From: Physcomitrium patens | Taxonomy: Eukaryota > Streptophyta > Bryopsida > Funariales > Funariaceae | Assembly: GCF_000002425.4 (NCBI RefSeq) | Contig: NC_037254.1 | Location: 4,339,538 to 4,403,537 of the forward strand | Reading direction: 5' to 3' | DNA length: 64,000 bases | The notes under the pieces: model-generated | Seen by the model: the letters and a program-made list of their open reading frames with translations, nothing else | Database searches by the model: none | What the model was told of the DNA's origin: nothing | Part shown: positions 49,229 through 61,786 of the stretch, piece by piece | How the letters are laid out: every line of letters starts with the position of its first letter | Numbering within the stretch: position 1 is the first letter of the stretch | Translations under genes and position numbers: made by a program

Positions 49229-49545
49229 AAACGTGGTCAACAAGTTGGTCATATGCCACACATGTTGGTAGCTTGAAGAATAAGCTAATTATGTGGCCTA
49301 CACATAGAAAACTTGTCTTGTAAGGTAAAGCATGTGTTTTACAAAGTCAACATATATTAGAGGTTCTATAGAACATCACCACATAGTTCTTAGTTAGATA
49401 GTATATATAGAGGCAAGAGTGAAGTCGTCTTCACTTTTGTCAACTCATTTTTTGCTTCAAGTCTAGATTTAAGAATCTCTAGTTTCCTTGTCTTTTGGCA
49501 ATAGCTATTCCAATTTCTTTTTAATATGTATACTACTTTATTGTT
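49229..49545 (+). repeat. LTR-like repeat, plus-oriented copy
   Basis: Includes a TATA box (TATATATAG, 49402-49410) followed by AGGCAAGAGTGAAG and TTTTGTCAACTCATTTTTTG. The downstream half has a diverged inverted copy at 50365-50495, and the upstream part (ACATGTTGGTAGCTTG) resembles 30985-31030. It appears to be an LTR or promoter-bearing repeat of an unidentified family. Confidence 0.5.
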
Positions 49546-50364
49546 ATTTTGTCACTTTTCTTTTGACATAGATTTCTCAAGTTTATGCATCTTCTTCTAA
49601 TTCATGTCCTTGACATGCATAGAATTATTGCAAAGGTTATTTCCTTCAATTTTATTGGTTCTCAAGTACTTTGCTATTTGCCTTTATCAACACTATATTA
49701 GTGGAATTATATTTTATTATTTAAAATTTTAAAAAAAAATAAAACAAAACAAAAAAACAAAAAAAAAAACAAAAAACAAAAAAAACAAAAAACTCAAATT
49801 ACTAATCCTTCAAAAATCTATTTCTTGAAGAAATCTTCTAAAAAAAGAAACATGCTCATGAAGCTTCAATTTGATATTTGCTACTAGTATAAGAAGTTGG
49901 CGTACCACAATGAATTTAAGTATAGTAATTGTGACATATCTTATTTTTTTCAAACTTTTTTTAATGTCTTATATCATGAAATATTCATAATCTATAACTT
50001 GAAATAATTGATCTTCAACTTAGTTATTATCTTTACTTTCTAAAATTAATATTTAATTCTTATGACATTATTAAAGAATTAATGTCTAATTTGATGAGTT
50101 ATAAAATTTAAATTCATAATTTTACAAAGATAACATAATTTATAGTTTATCTAGTAATTGTATTCAATAATATAATAAATGATTACATGTAACTAAATTT
50201 CAAGGAGATATAATTACTAGAATCAAAATCTTGAGGAAAATAAATCTAGATCAAAGTGTGTTTGTTAAAGCCAAGAACTGAAAGAAAATATGGAATTAAA
50301 AGAGATTTGTATCAACAAGAGATGACAAAAATAGAAATAAAAAAAATATGTATCTTTAAGAAAA

Positions 50365-50495
50365 AACTAAAATGACTATTACCAAAGACTAGAAATCCAA
50401 AAACTTTTGAAACTAGACTAGAAGCAAGAAAGGAGTTGACAAGAGTAAGAAAGGCCTCATTCTTGCCTCTACATACACTACCTAAGTTAGAGCTA
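50365..50495 (-). repeat. LTR-like repeat, inverted copy
   Basis: Its reverse complement contains GTAGAGGCAAGAATGAGG, CTCTTGTCAACTCCTTTCTT and GCTTCTAGTCTAG. It aligns with 49402-49520 at roughly 70% by eye. The two copies face each other across about 850 bp. Confidence 0.5.
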
Positions 50496-51559
50496 CATAA
50501 TGATATATTTGCAATGGATAGCATTAAGATAGCAAAAATCTACACAAATATAGAGTTTATTATTTTTCTTAGGAGCAACAATAATTAGAGAAAGCCAAAT
50601 GATTTGGTTGAATAATTCAATGAATTTGTGTGAGACTTGGAAATTGATTTAAATAGTCTAAAATTGAGCTTTAATCTCCAAATTGAGTATGTATAGAGTA
50701 GTTTCTTTGATTTGATTCCATTCAATAATATAGAGGTTAGAAAGTTCTAACACCAAGCAATATTACTTATAAGGACTAGCTTAGTCATTAGTCCTATTTT
50801 CTACTAGTAGAATTCATATTTTTTTATTTTTGATTTTACTGTGGTTTCCAAAAATATTTAATTGGCCTAGTAAATTTATATGGCCTTCAAATCCTTCTCC
50901 AATTCTTCATAATGGCTCCCAAGGTGATAAAACTTATTTGTACTAAAATCTTAAAAATTATTCTAAAAATTCCTAAAAAAAATCTAGAGAAATTTTAAAT
51001 AAATTCTTCAAATTATTAAAATAATTCTAAAATTCTATAATCAATTTAAGACTAGATTTTTTTTAACTAAGTAGCTTTCTATAGTAATAAAATAAATTTA
51101 AATCAACTATAAATTATATTTCTAATATAAATAATAAAAAAGATATGAGGTTCTTTCTCATGCTTCTTTTAACTACTAATTAATAATTACAATTTTTTTA
51201 AAATTAGTATATGAAGATAGAAGGCTTATGTAGATATTTGTCTCAATAATTAAATAATAATTCTTAATAATAAACTTAATAAGATTCTATCCTATTAATA
51301 TTTTCTCTAGTAAGACTCTTGTACCCAATTAACACTTCTAAATTCTAATAAATACTCAAGTAATCAAAAAGATTCTCTAATTCTAATATTTTGTAATTAA
51401 ATAACTTAAAACTATATTTTTAACAGTTCTACCAATCAAGATCTATTGATAGGACTTACATAGCTATTTTAATTTTAAAACTATATTATTTTTGAGTAAA
51501 TTTATAGATGTCTTCAAAAGAGCCGCAAGACCATAAAAATTTCTCCTATGAGTATTTAA

Positions 51560-51760
51560 TATTTAGAAAGTTAGTATAAAAGTGCCCTACAACTTGGATA
51601 TTTGACCTAAAAGTCATACAATCTTTAGAAATTTTCTAAATTGCCTACTTATTAGCTAGTATCTATGAAGGAAAAATTGAAGCTATCTTCACTCTTCCCT
51701 ACACCTTTTTACAATTTAATCTTTGTTCAAGATTCTCTTGATTCTTTGCACTTGATAATT
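51560..51760 (+). repeat. Possible third, more diverged copy of the LTR-like repeat
   Basis: TATAAAAG near 51575, then GAAGCTATCTTCACTCTT and TTTGTTCAAGATTCTCTTG, in the same order as in the 49229-49545 copy. Similarity is weak. Confidence 0.25.
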
Positions 51761-52132
51761 TTTATTCTAGTAACTTTCTATATTTTAAATATATATCTTC
51801 TTTGTATTTTTATTTATTTTTAATTCTTTTTAGTTTTGCACAAGTATAGTGTCTTTTGATAAGTCTTTCTAAATCCATGTCTTCAATTAACATTGAAGTA
51901 GAATTTACAAGAATACTTCTATTACTACTCCAATTTTTTAAAAAGAGTCAAAATTTCTTTAATCAATTTACTTCTATTAATTTTTTTTGTAGTTCTTTTT
52001 AATGGCTTTCAAAGACAATTGAAAATATTACATTTTAAAATTTTATGTTAATTCACTAACTAATCATCATTAACTTTTCAAATTTTTGTTAAATTTAGAG
52101 TTTAATAATTAGTGTAAAATTAAGCATTCTCC

Positions 52133-52138
<6 letters not shown>

Positions 52139-52173
<35 letters not shown>
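52139..52173. repeat. (TA)n microsatellite
   Basis: Uninterrupted TA run of about 35 bases. Confidence 0.9.
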
Positions 52174-52175
<2 letters not shown>

Positions 52176-53657
52176 ATAAATCAATTAATATATATATTTT
52201 TTAAAAAATGGTCTATTCTTCTTAGATTTATTTCCTCTTCTTTTTAATACACAATAATAGATTGCACCATGTAACATCATGTCTCTTTAACTTACTTTAG
52301 AATACTAAATGACATTTGTATTAAACTATTTTTTTGTATTCAAAGTTTTTGAATGCCAAATATATTGAAATGTGTTTTAATTTTTATTGTAGAAATACTT
52401 CTGAAATATTTTTACATATTTTACAATATATGTATGAACAAGCCCTTCTAATATAGGACAATTTAGTTAAGTATAGGACATTATCCTTAACTAAGCAAAA
52501 TAAAATTGTCCTGTACCAAGAGTATATTTTCAAACTTACAACAGTTAGGAAACAGCATTTCATAGTTATTGAACTTTAAATGCATGGTTGTCCCTCCTAT
52601 GTACCTCTATAATGAAGACTCTTCCAGTCATGTCTATTTGTGTCACATATTACACTTTATATAAGACAAAGAGGACAAAAAACTTAACACCTTACAAAAG
52701 TCTTTCACTTGGTGAAGAAGAACTCTATTAGAATCCTTAGTTTTTGGAGATAACATAAAGTGAAAAGACACTATAAAGTAGAAAAAATATTTTATTACAA
52801 ATATGGGACTTGATTCTAATTAGAAAGTCATTTGTTTTATTTTCATTCATTTTTAAGTGAATCCTTCATACATAAGTTTTTTCGAACATAAAATATTTAA
52901 AAAAACCAGTTTCGAATCAAACTTGGGGCAGATTTTCAAGGATACTATTTATCATAATTTAAGCAATTGTATTCAATCATTTTCCTCCTTTGCCATCTAC
53001 AATCTCCGTTCCAGGTATGACATGGACAAAGCTGAAACTTCTCCAGTTTCTTCGCATCGACCAAGTCGTTGATTAAAAAGTCATTGCTTTTTACTTTAAT
53101 CACTGTACACAAACTGTTCATAGTGGCTTGGGCAATACTAGAGGATACTAGAGACCGAGGCAAACGAATTGTGAGGGAGAGTGACACTATTCGATTGTAA
53201 GGTAGTGCTGACGAACAACGGCAGCCTGATCTCATTTCCATCTTGAGATTTATCGGCATGTAATATATAAGTTTCTGGGTGGTGCATAAATAATTTTTCA
53301 AAATGATAAAACTTAAATAACCGGGAACTGCACCATAGATAAAGAACACGATCACCAATTCCATTGCAATCACCACTCTCATTTCCCAACAGCATACCAC
53401 ATCCACGCCGATATTTAGCTCATGCGCAATTCAATTACGTATCAATATGACATTCAATGTTCCGGACTCCAAGAGCCCTGCCATCTTCGGTCCAGTACCC
53501 AAGTCTGCCTTTGCCTCTCACTCGCCTGCAGCAAGTATATCGAACAAGCACACAAGCAACTCAACAAGTGCACGCTCCAACATAAGATACCTACCCCAAT
53601 ATCAACCCCGCTCTGGACACCCGGTGACTGCTCCGCCAAAACCAAATCCCGCACTAT

Positions 53658-55257
53658 TCACTTCTTCTTGGCAGCGGCCTTAGTAACCTTCGCACCAGTT
53701 GGTTCCTTCTTCTCCACGGCCTTGATAACACCTACGGCCACCGTCTGTCTCATGTCACGCACGGCGAAACGTCCCAATGGCGGGTATTCCGCGAAAGTCT
53801 CCACAGTCATGGGCTTGGTCGGAATCATCTTCACGAACCCTGCGTCTCCGTTCTTCAAAAACTTGGGCTCCTTCTCCAGCTCCTTACCCGATCGCCTGTC
53901 CACCTTCGTCAAGATCTCGGCAAACTTCACGGCAATGTGAGAGGTGTGACAGTCCAGCACCGGCGCGTAACCGTTTCCGATCTGTCCCGGGTGGTTCATG
54001 ATGATAACCTGGGCAGTGAAGTTGGCTGCTTCCTTCGCAGGGTCGTTCTTCGAGTCCGAAGCCACGTATCCTCTCTTCAGGTCCTTCACCGCCACGTTCT
54101 TCACATTGAACCCGACGTTGTCTCCGGGGTGAGCCTCAGGCATCGACTCGTGGTGCATCTCCACCGACTTCACCTCAGTCGTCAGTCCAGTGGGTGCAAA
54201 GCACACCAACATACCCGGCCTGATGATTCCAGTCTCCACACGTCCCACTGGCACAGTTCCAATACCTCCAATCTTGTAGACATCCTGAAGGGGCAACCGC
54301 AGGGGTTTGTCGGATGGCCTCTTGGGCTCTGACACGTTGTCCAGGGCCTCGAGAAGGGTTGGGCCCTTGTACCAGTCCAAGTTCGTCGATCGCTCGATCA
54401 TGTTATCACCCTCAAACCCTGAAATGGGCACGAACGGAATCTTGTCCGGGTTGTAACCGACCTTCTTGAGGTACGTCGACACCTCCTTGCTGATCTCATC
54501 GAATCGAGCCTTGCTGTACTTCGGCGTGGTAGCGTCCATCTGCCACACATGGCATACACATCGTCAATAAAAGGACATCCTCAACCCATGCGTGCCCTAT
54601 TCTCACTCCAAAACGGTTCTAGCTTTTCTAAGTTGGTGGTTATATACAATGACATAAGACAGTACATATGTCAGGCGGTCTAATTCATTGGTCCAAGTAA
54701 CCAAAGTAGACCTTGTTCATACATCGGCGGTCGCAGTATGATTCAAAATGCGGTACCGAGACGAACTCAATGAATGTACATTTGATATGACTTACCTTGT
54801 TGCAGCAGCAGATCATCTGCTTCACTCCCAAGGTGAAAGCCAACAGTGCATGCTCACGGGTCTGCCCATCCTTGGAGATACCAGCCTCGAATCCTCCGGT
54901 GGTGGAGTCAATGATCAGCACTGCGCAGTCCGCCTGCGACGTTCCCGTAATCATGTTCTTGATGAAATCGCGATGTCCGGGAGCGTCGATCACAGTGCAG
55001 TAGTACTTCACGGTCTCGAACTTCCACAGCGCAATATCGATCGTGATACCACGCTCGCGCTCAGCCTTCAGCTTGTCCAGCACCCACGCGTACTTGAACG
55101 AACGCTTGTTCATCTCAGCCGCTTCCTTCTCAAAGCGCTCGATCACACGCTTGTCGATCCCTCCTAGCTTGTAGATCAGGTGGCCTGTGGTCGTAGACTT
55201 GCCGGAGTCGACATGGCCGATGACCACAATGTTGATGTGAACTTTCTCCTTACCCAT
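53658..55257 (-). CDS. EF1A: Translation elongation factor EF1A (eEF1A)
   Basis: 447-aa GTPase that delivers aminoacyl-tRNA to the ribosomal A site in the cytosol; the length is exactly the plant norm. Two coding exons, 55257-54796 and 54539-53658, join in phase 0. The P-loop GHVDSGKST is at residues 14-22, DAPGH at 91-95, and the guanine-specificity motif NKMD is split by the intron (NK ends exon 1, MD begins exon 2). Other conserved blocks are [30 protein letters not shown] and [16 protein letters not shown], with a Lys-rich end (TKAAAKKK). Codons are GC-rich compared with the AT-rich island directly downstream, as expected for a highly expressed gene. A probable leader intron lies upstream. 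Nothing is missing or broken. Confidence 0.98.
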
Positions 55258-55267
55258 CTTCGATTAT

Positions 55268-55628
55268 CTGCACAACCTTTCAAACTTGTGTAAGATATCC
55301 AGGCAGCACAGAATCTCGGAAATACGAAGTTCGAAGTACACAGCAAAGAAAAATTGTATCCAGAAAATAGCTACCTTTCAGTCTCTCTGATAAAGATTAG
55401 GACGTGAAGACTACCTACTAACAGGGAAGGAAACGACAGCAGGTATCAACCATGAGAAACTCCAAGAACCCCATCTCGCATTGGGCAGCCGCGCCGGCTG
55501 ACTGAATGACAAAGAAGGTGATCCACAAAAACCCTAATAAAAGTGCACAAACATGTTACTTCACACCGAAAGAGGCTCTCAAACAACCAGATTTTTCAGC
55601 AGAAAAGAACCGCATTGTTATTGCATAC
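55268..55628 (-). promoter_or_regulatory. Probable 5' UTR (leader) intron of EF1A
   Basis: On the minus strand a donor (CCAG|GTATGCAA, exon end 55629) and an acceptor (TTGTGCAG|ATAATCG, exon start 55267) bracket 361 bp just upstream of the start codon. Plant EF1A genes commonly have such a leader intron that enhances expression. The short exon above it contains a C/T-rich stretch. The boundaries are inferred from consensus only. Confidence 0.5.
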
Positions 55629-57489
55629 CTGGAAAACGAGGCAGAGGTTCCGAGCAGCGTAGGAAAAAACGACAGTGGCGACTAATCTCGCAGGAGAGCT
55701 CTGGAGAGTATGTCACGGGACGACAGATTAGCGTGCGGCGCTCCCTCTTCAAGGGCTTACGCTGGTGGCTCCGCCCTCGAATCGTCCATCGAACGGCCCT
55801 GCTTGACAGTCCGCATGGTTCACGGCGCGGTTAGACGCGCCGTTTGGGAGGCGTGCCTGGAGGCGGGGGCGAGGAAGCAACCCCCTGCCCTAATGAGGAC
55901 TCCCATGCACAAGGGTGGCGGCTTCGTGAGCCCACGTTATCATGTTCTAATTTCGAGGCCCAAACCGGATTAAATCTCTGTGGGTATCTCCGACCAAAAG
56001 AATTTGATCCTCACTGTAGCTCCTCAGCGGTTCGTATGCATGAGTGTCATGAACCCAAGAATTTCTCACAAACTTTGCCTTGAGTGTGATGCTCTTGTTG
56101 CCGTCTCGGAGTTAATCAAGAGCGCAAGCTGTGACCTAGCTTACGTAGACTGCTATTCAATTGTGTACATGCTGCTGAAAAACAATCATGTTCTTAATTT
56201 TTATAGAAATGAATAATTTGCCAAATTTTTCTGCGGCTACAGAATTGGTGGTCACGGAACAAGCAGCGTCCATGCTGAGCAATGTATTCATCTGTGATTT
56301 TTGACTGTGTTATATGACGTCCGCATTCTGAAGCTACAAGCAGGAGTGAGTGTTGGAATTGGGTATTCATGCGCAAATGGGAATTGGATAGTAAGCACGT
56401 CTGGAAGCCAAGGGTTTATCATGACAGAAGTCTTTGCCGTCCACTGAACTAGTCTCATGCCATGTTCGTGATGCCGGCACCATATTATGGTGCATGTTTT
56501 ATGTTGGTGAGTTTATGTCACACATTTTCATGTATCTCTAGGGATGGAGGGAGAGTTGTGATCGTGCGGTGAGATAATGGTGATGAGCTTTCAGAGGCCG
56601 GATAATACAAGAGAAATTGGGCACAGTTGCTCGTTGAGAACGACCTCCGCGAGGGTTTTATTGAGGTATCTGTTTTCCCAACCTCTACGTCCGTTTATGA
56701 AATTGGGCATGAGTGAAGATTAGTGGTGCGAGGGACTTCTGTGCTGCATTTAGAATTACATCACGTACCAAATATTGTTCAAGTCATTGTGCGAGACATT
56801 CTTCACGAGTACAGTAAGTCCGTTGGAGACTCCGAGTTTCTTCCCATCACTTTAGAAGTTCGTTATGTTTCTTACCTTCATGGGGCGGCGGAAGCTCCAT
56901 GGTCTATGTGTTTTTTGGAAGTATCATGTGCGATTCTCTGGGAACGCGCGCTACAATTGAAACGCACACTATTTTTGGTTGTTTGTTTGTTTGTTTTTCT
57001 CTTGCTTTAGATTCACTTAGAAATTGCCAATAACCGAATTCGCGAATGCGCCAACTGAGTTAAAGTTCCCCCAGTAGAGGATCCTGGAGCCTAGCATCCC
57101 AAATATATTTCCCTGTTCTCAGTCCTGAACCATACCAACTCCATTGTTATCGCTACTCTTGTTTTAGCAGCAGGAAGTGGGAATCGCTTGCTTTGGAGTG
57201 CGTATAATAATACAGCATTGCGGTGGTCAAAAAATAAAGTACTCTTCTGCACCCTGTCATTACTATCTCTACGTATTCGATCAAGCTGTTCACGAGCTCG
57301 TCGACTAGATTTGAAGAGTTTATTGTTCTGGTGCGAGCCACGGTACGAAATTATCGCATTACAATTACTAAGTGACGGCTTCTACACAACGTAATTCGGA
57401 GGCGGTTTGCATTGGCACCCTGAATCATACTGTGGTGCTATTATCCTCAATTTGCATCTGAGTGCTGTGTCTGTGCACCAGGGCACGAA

Positions 57490-57733
57490 ACGGTACTTGA
57501 GGAGACTTCGTCCAGTGTGTGCTCGGAATGGCGCCAGAGTTGAGGTTGAGGAGCTTGGAGTGGTTCGCCTTAAGAAAAGAGAAGGGAGAGACAATGGAGA
57601 GAAATTGCCAGAAGATCTCGGGCTGAGGTTGGAGATCAAGGCGAAGGCTGCTGCTTTTATTAGCAATGCGCAATCGGCGAAAGGAGGTGAAGGGCTGCTT
57701 GGACAAATACTCGGTGTGGATCTCGGGTTGTGA
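57490..57733 (+). CDS. Possible terminal exon of an unknown gene
   Basis: After an acceptor-like TGTGCACCAG (57472-57481) a frame runs to a TGA at 57731-57733 through a charged, non-repetitive sequence (VEVEELGVVRLKKREG...LPEDLGLRLEIKAKAAAF...). There is no in-frame ATG in the exon. No family was recognised and no upstream exon could be linked. The opposite strand is also open here, so the orientation is uncertain. Confidence 0.2.
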
Positions 57734-59514
57734 AGACTGGGTTGTCAGTTAGTGTGGGTGGTTATGAGCCTCGGTCTTCGACTGTAAAATTTTTTATACT
57801 ATAACAATTTCGTTTTGCACGAAATGGCTGTGGTAATGTCACAGTGCATCGTTTTCTCCATGCATCAAGTCTTTTTTAATCACCTACTGTCTGCCAACTC
57901 AAGCACTACATTCTGATACGAGTGTGTGAGTACGGGACCACTTTTTACACTGTGTACTTTGTCGCTGAGCAAGATTTGTCTCATAACTAGAAAAGCAGCG
58001 GACCTGTTTGATGCACCTCATCTCTTAAGCCGGTCGTTTTATAATTTTTCTGTGAATGTATGGAGAGCCTCCTCTTTTGCAGGCTGTCATGTGGAAGACG
58101 GTTTGTGCAATTTCAATCGAGTAAATTGAAAATAACGTAGCAGCAGATTTGATGTTTGAGAACAAAACCACAAATCTGTCATCTCTGCTAACATCAGCCT
58201 TGTAAATGAAGAAATGTTGAAGGAACGGGTCGGTTACAAAGGAGTTCGAAATTCTGCTCATGTTTTCGACAGTAATGTTAGGTTGTGCCCCATAACGGTA
58301 CTCATACATTTGACGTGTTTCTCATGTACTCGGCAAGTTAAAACTGCGATGGCATCTGATAGTTTGGTGTAGATCTAAACCATGACAACAGAGCATGAGG
58401 GATCAGATATACGTTTCATCTCTATTTGATTCGGTTCCTAGTGATGCACGATGTCTGCTTCGAGAACGAGGATTGTGTTCTTGTTTGGCTAAGCTGCGTC
58501 ACTGCAGAAAGCAGGCGAGTTTGTATTTAGCAAGATTTGTGAACAAGGATATGTGGATAATCTCAATTCTCTATACTACCGCAGAAAACTGCAAATAGGA
58601 AAGAAAAGCGGTCAACCTCGAACATGTCGGAACATGCGGAACTGTGCAGTACTCATGGTAATTGGTTGGATATGATGCAGAGGCAATAACAGACGGGAAC
58701 AGATTGTCTCGCAAGCGACATGACGCTTATGCTGCCTTGGTCAAGATCATACATTCTTTTTCACTGCTGGCCTGATGTTGAGAGATCCTACTTGATACTG
58801 ACAGAACCACGTGACATAGGAACATAGCGTCTTTGTTTGCGAGGTTTCATTTTAAGATGGTCCAAAGCTCCTGCTGGTTGGTACTAAGGTCTCCTATGGA
58901 TGGGGCAATGATGGTTCTGGATGTGCGTCATGTGAAGTTTACAGTTGCGTGATCTTCAATCATCGATGCATAGACTGTGTTTGACTACCCAATCATTCGA
59001 AAGTCTGTCCTTTCGAGGCTGTTGAGCACAAACAGAAATCTTCGGACGAAAGTTTCTGCGCATCCAAATATCGCTTGCTTCTACATGTGACAAATTAGAA
59101 CCTTTGTATGGATGGGTTGAGTCAAGCTTTCAAATGGAGCAGGGTTAAGAAAGTGCTGGTTTTGTAATTAGTAGGCAGGACTCAGGTGTAAGTCAAGTAT
59201 TTGTGTCTTTCTAATCCTTCAACAACCTCTTGGCGATATGACACAAATGGTGTCTTGTTAAGTAGACTGAAGTACGGATTAAGTTATGTTAACGATGTTG
59301 CTGTCATCCACAGGCGCTGCTGCTGCGGGGCTACTTGTAATCCACTGGTTCTCGTGCTCGATTACTCCTCCCCAAACCTCTCGACCTTCAGCGGCTCCCC
59401 TGTCAATGGCCTTCAATGCCTGTGCTTCCCACCCTCGAAGATTATAACGACGATTGAATGATGATTTTAACAAACCTCAAAGTTGACGACAGCTCAGCGC
59501 CTGTTTCGTTTTTT

Positions 59515-59516
<2 letters not shown>

Positions 59517-59587
<71 letters not shown>
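59517..59587. repeat. (CTTT)n followed by poly(T)
   Basis: About nine CTTT units then about 29 T with one short interruption. Confidence 0.9.
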
Positions 59588-59591
<4 letters not shown>

Positions 59592-61013
59592 GGTGGCTCA
59601 CTGGGTGTATATTGTGATCAGGATGCTTAATCGATTCTTACAAATGATTCACCCGCGATCTAGTGGGCGTTTCCATGACTAAGTTGCAAAGCACTCACAA
59701 GCCACATATCTGCTGATGGTCGGTGAAGTCATGGGAAGTTGAAGATGCATTCAGTTCTTCCATCTATGCGCTTCCATGAACTTACTCACACCTATTACAT
59801 GACTCTTTACATAAAAATACTATTGAGTACTTCCGGTGTGCTCCGCATTCTCATAGTAAGTATGAAATGAAGAAACAATCCGATTTGCCAAGCGCCCTTC
59901 TGCTGTTCGGTGTGGACAGCGAATTGGTGATGACTTTGTACAACTCAAATTGGAAAGAAGGTAATATCCGTTCCAAGACTTCGGTTTTATCCGAACATGA
60001 TTCCAAGCATTACTCCTTGTGATGGAATGCCTCTCACTGTAACAAGAAGCAGCAACAGAAACGCTCCACCTTGAACATGTCCGAAAAGCCCACGCCATCA
60101 AAACCTAATTTGGAGCCTCAAGCCCTACTTGTCCTTGCTCAATGGTGGGTCCTTTCCTTTCGTCAGTTGTTGATTTGTCTTTTTCTTCTTCTTTTCAAAG
60201 TGGTACTGAAGTGACGTGGTCGTTTGGTTTATTCTTTACTTTTAAGTTAGCTGATGACGCAGAACAATACTTTGCTTTCCTCTTTCACCTCCTTTCCTGG
60301 TTGGGGCATCCGTGGAAAAAATAGTTTGTTAAGAAGCATGTCCACCGCGTCCTCAGAGCTGTCCAATCAACGGGTGTGACACAAATCCGCCAACCTCACA
60401 CCCATGTGTGGGAGTTGAACTTGTCATCCCCATCCAGGCGAGGACTATCATGTCCAGTGGTTTTTTCCCCCACTGCACACCTAAAATACCATACATCACA
60501 CATGCTTCGTAATTTCCTGCCGACCATTTCCTCACCAGTGTCTGCTTGTCACTGTTGCATAAACGTGCCGCCCGATTCCAACCATCACACACGCACACAT
60601 ACTCACATGTAGGGGGAGAGAAAAACTTGTTCAGTACCCAACAACGGGTCATCCTGACCTCCCAAGCGCCAGCGACCTCACAATCGTCCAGCTGGTCCCA
60701 GACTTGGCCACCAAGCAAGCTCAGCGTTCGGCATTGACAAGGTCTCAGTTTGTGCCACTGTAGAACCCGTCGCATGCGTCCCTGCAGCCCAGGTCAGGGT
60801 CGTTAGAAAGCAAGTGCTGGGGGCGTCGGAGCGGCGGAGAATAGTTCTCCTGGGCATGCAAATGAGGCAAGCAATCAAGCTGAATGTCCACCCAGATTCC
60901 AGCCCATACCTCCGCCATCGCCATCCTGCCACACAGAGAGGGCCACAGAGCTAGAAGCCAGAAACCAGGAGGGGGGAGGGAGGGGAACCTTATCTCGATC
61001 ATTTATTTGTAAT

Positions 61014-61031
61014 GTATGTATGTATGTATGT
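61014..61031. repeat. (ATGT)n microsatellite
   Basis: Four to five ATGT units at the left edge of the terminal AT-rich DNA. Confidence 0.8.
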
Positions 61032-61751
61032 TTCTAACTTTAGTTTACTGGAGTTTGGAAACTAGGGCTTGTTATGTTATTCTGCTTGATTTTTATGTAC
61101 AGTTATTTTTCTCTGAAATCCTATACCCAGGTACTCAACTTACAACGTGTTGATTTTTTCCTCTCTATGTGTATATGTATGTGTTCGTGTATTTTTTGGA
61201 ATACATATTCAACCTTATTATTGTTTAAAAAGTCTAGTGCATAGATTTTGAACTTCGTACTGTTGATTTGTTTTGTTTTGTTTTTGTTTTTTCTTGGAAG
61301 TTGATAACAGTTCATGTGTTTTGCCCTTGTATTGATATTTAAGTGGTGATGGAAAGAGATAGAGACATAGAATAACTATTTTGATAAATTTAACGAAAAA
61401 ATATTGGTTGGGACAAGTGGAGTAGGTGCCACGTTTCAATGTACTGGAAGAGTTGGAATTGAATTGTTGTGCTCTGATGGACTTGAACACAATTCACCTC
61501 TCCTTGGAATACATATAATGTTTTTAAAAACATGAGCATCATTTTTTAAGTATTTTGTCCACAGTTCAATGTTTTTATTCCTTAATTTATTCTATTTAGG
61601 AAAAAAAATTGAATTTTGTTTGAAAGTCCAAACATGTTTTATCATAACGCATTCAATAATACCAATGACTTTGGCTTTTTTTAATATAATTTTCTTTTCT
61701 TTTCTTATTTTTAAATTTAGATTTAACTTGTAGATGCATTTGACTTGTGAG

Positions 61752-61786
<35 letters not shown>

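Larger units (their letters stand above)
45500..52850. other. AT-rich island with dispersed LTR-like repeats
   Basis: Strongly A+T-rich DNA without a credible gene. It contains an (AAATC)n run near 46878-46905, a diverged array of GATTTGGTTA-like units at about 47140-47420, LTR-like promoter segments (listed separately), an A/C-rich run at 49722-49790 and a TA microsatellite at 52139-52173. ORFs are low-complexity translations. Confidence 0.6.
55630..61030. other. EF1A 5' flank and unassigned spacer
   Basis: Balanced-composition DNA with many frames of 60-140 codons but no recognised domain or exon chain. A region at about 57490-57733 could be an exon (listed). A CTTT repeat with poly(T) is at 59517-59587 and an ATGT repeat at about 61014-61031. 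Confidence 0.4.

Noticed and set aside
54748..55167. 139-codon plus-strand ORF over EF1A exon 1
   Set aside because: Antisense shadow of the highly conserved, GC-rich EF1A exon.
60360..60430. tRNA-like string (reverse complement GTTCAACTCCCACAC)
   Set aside because: No cloverleaf could be drawn around it.
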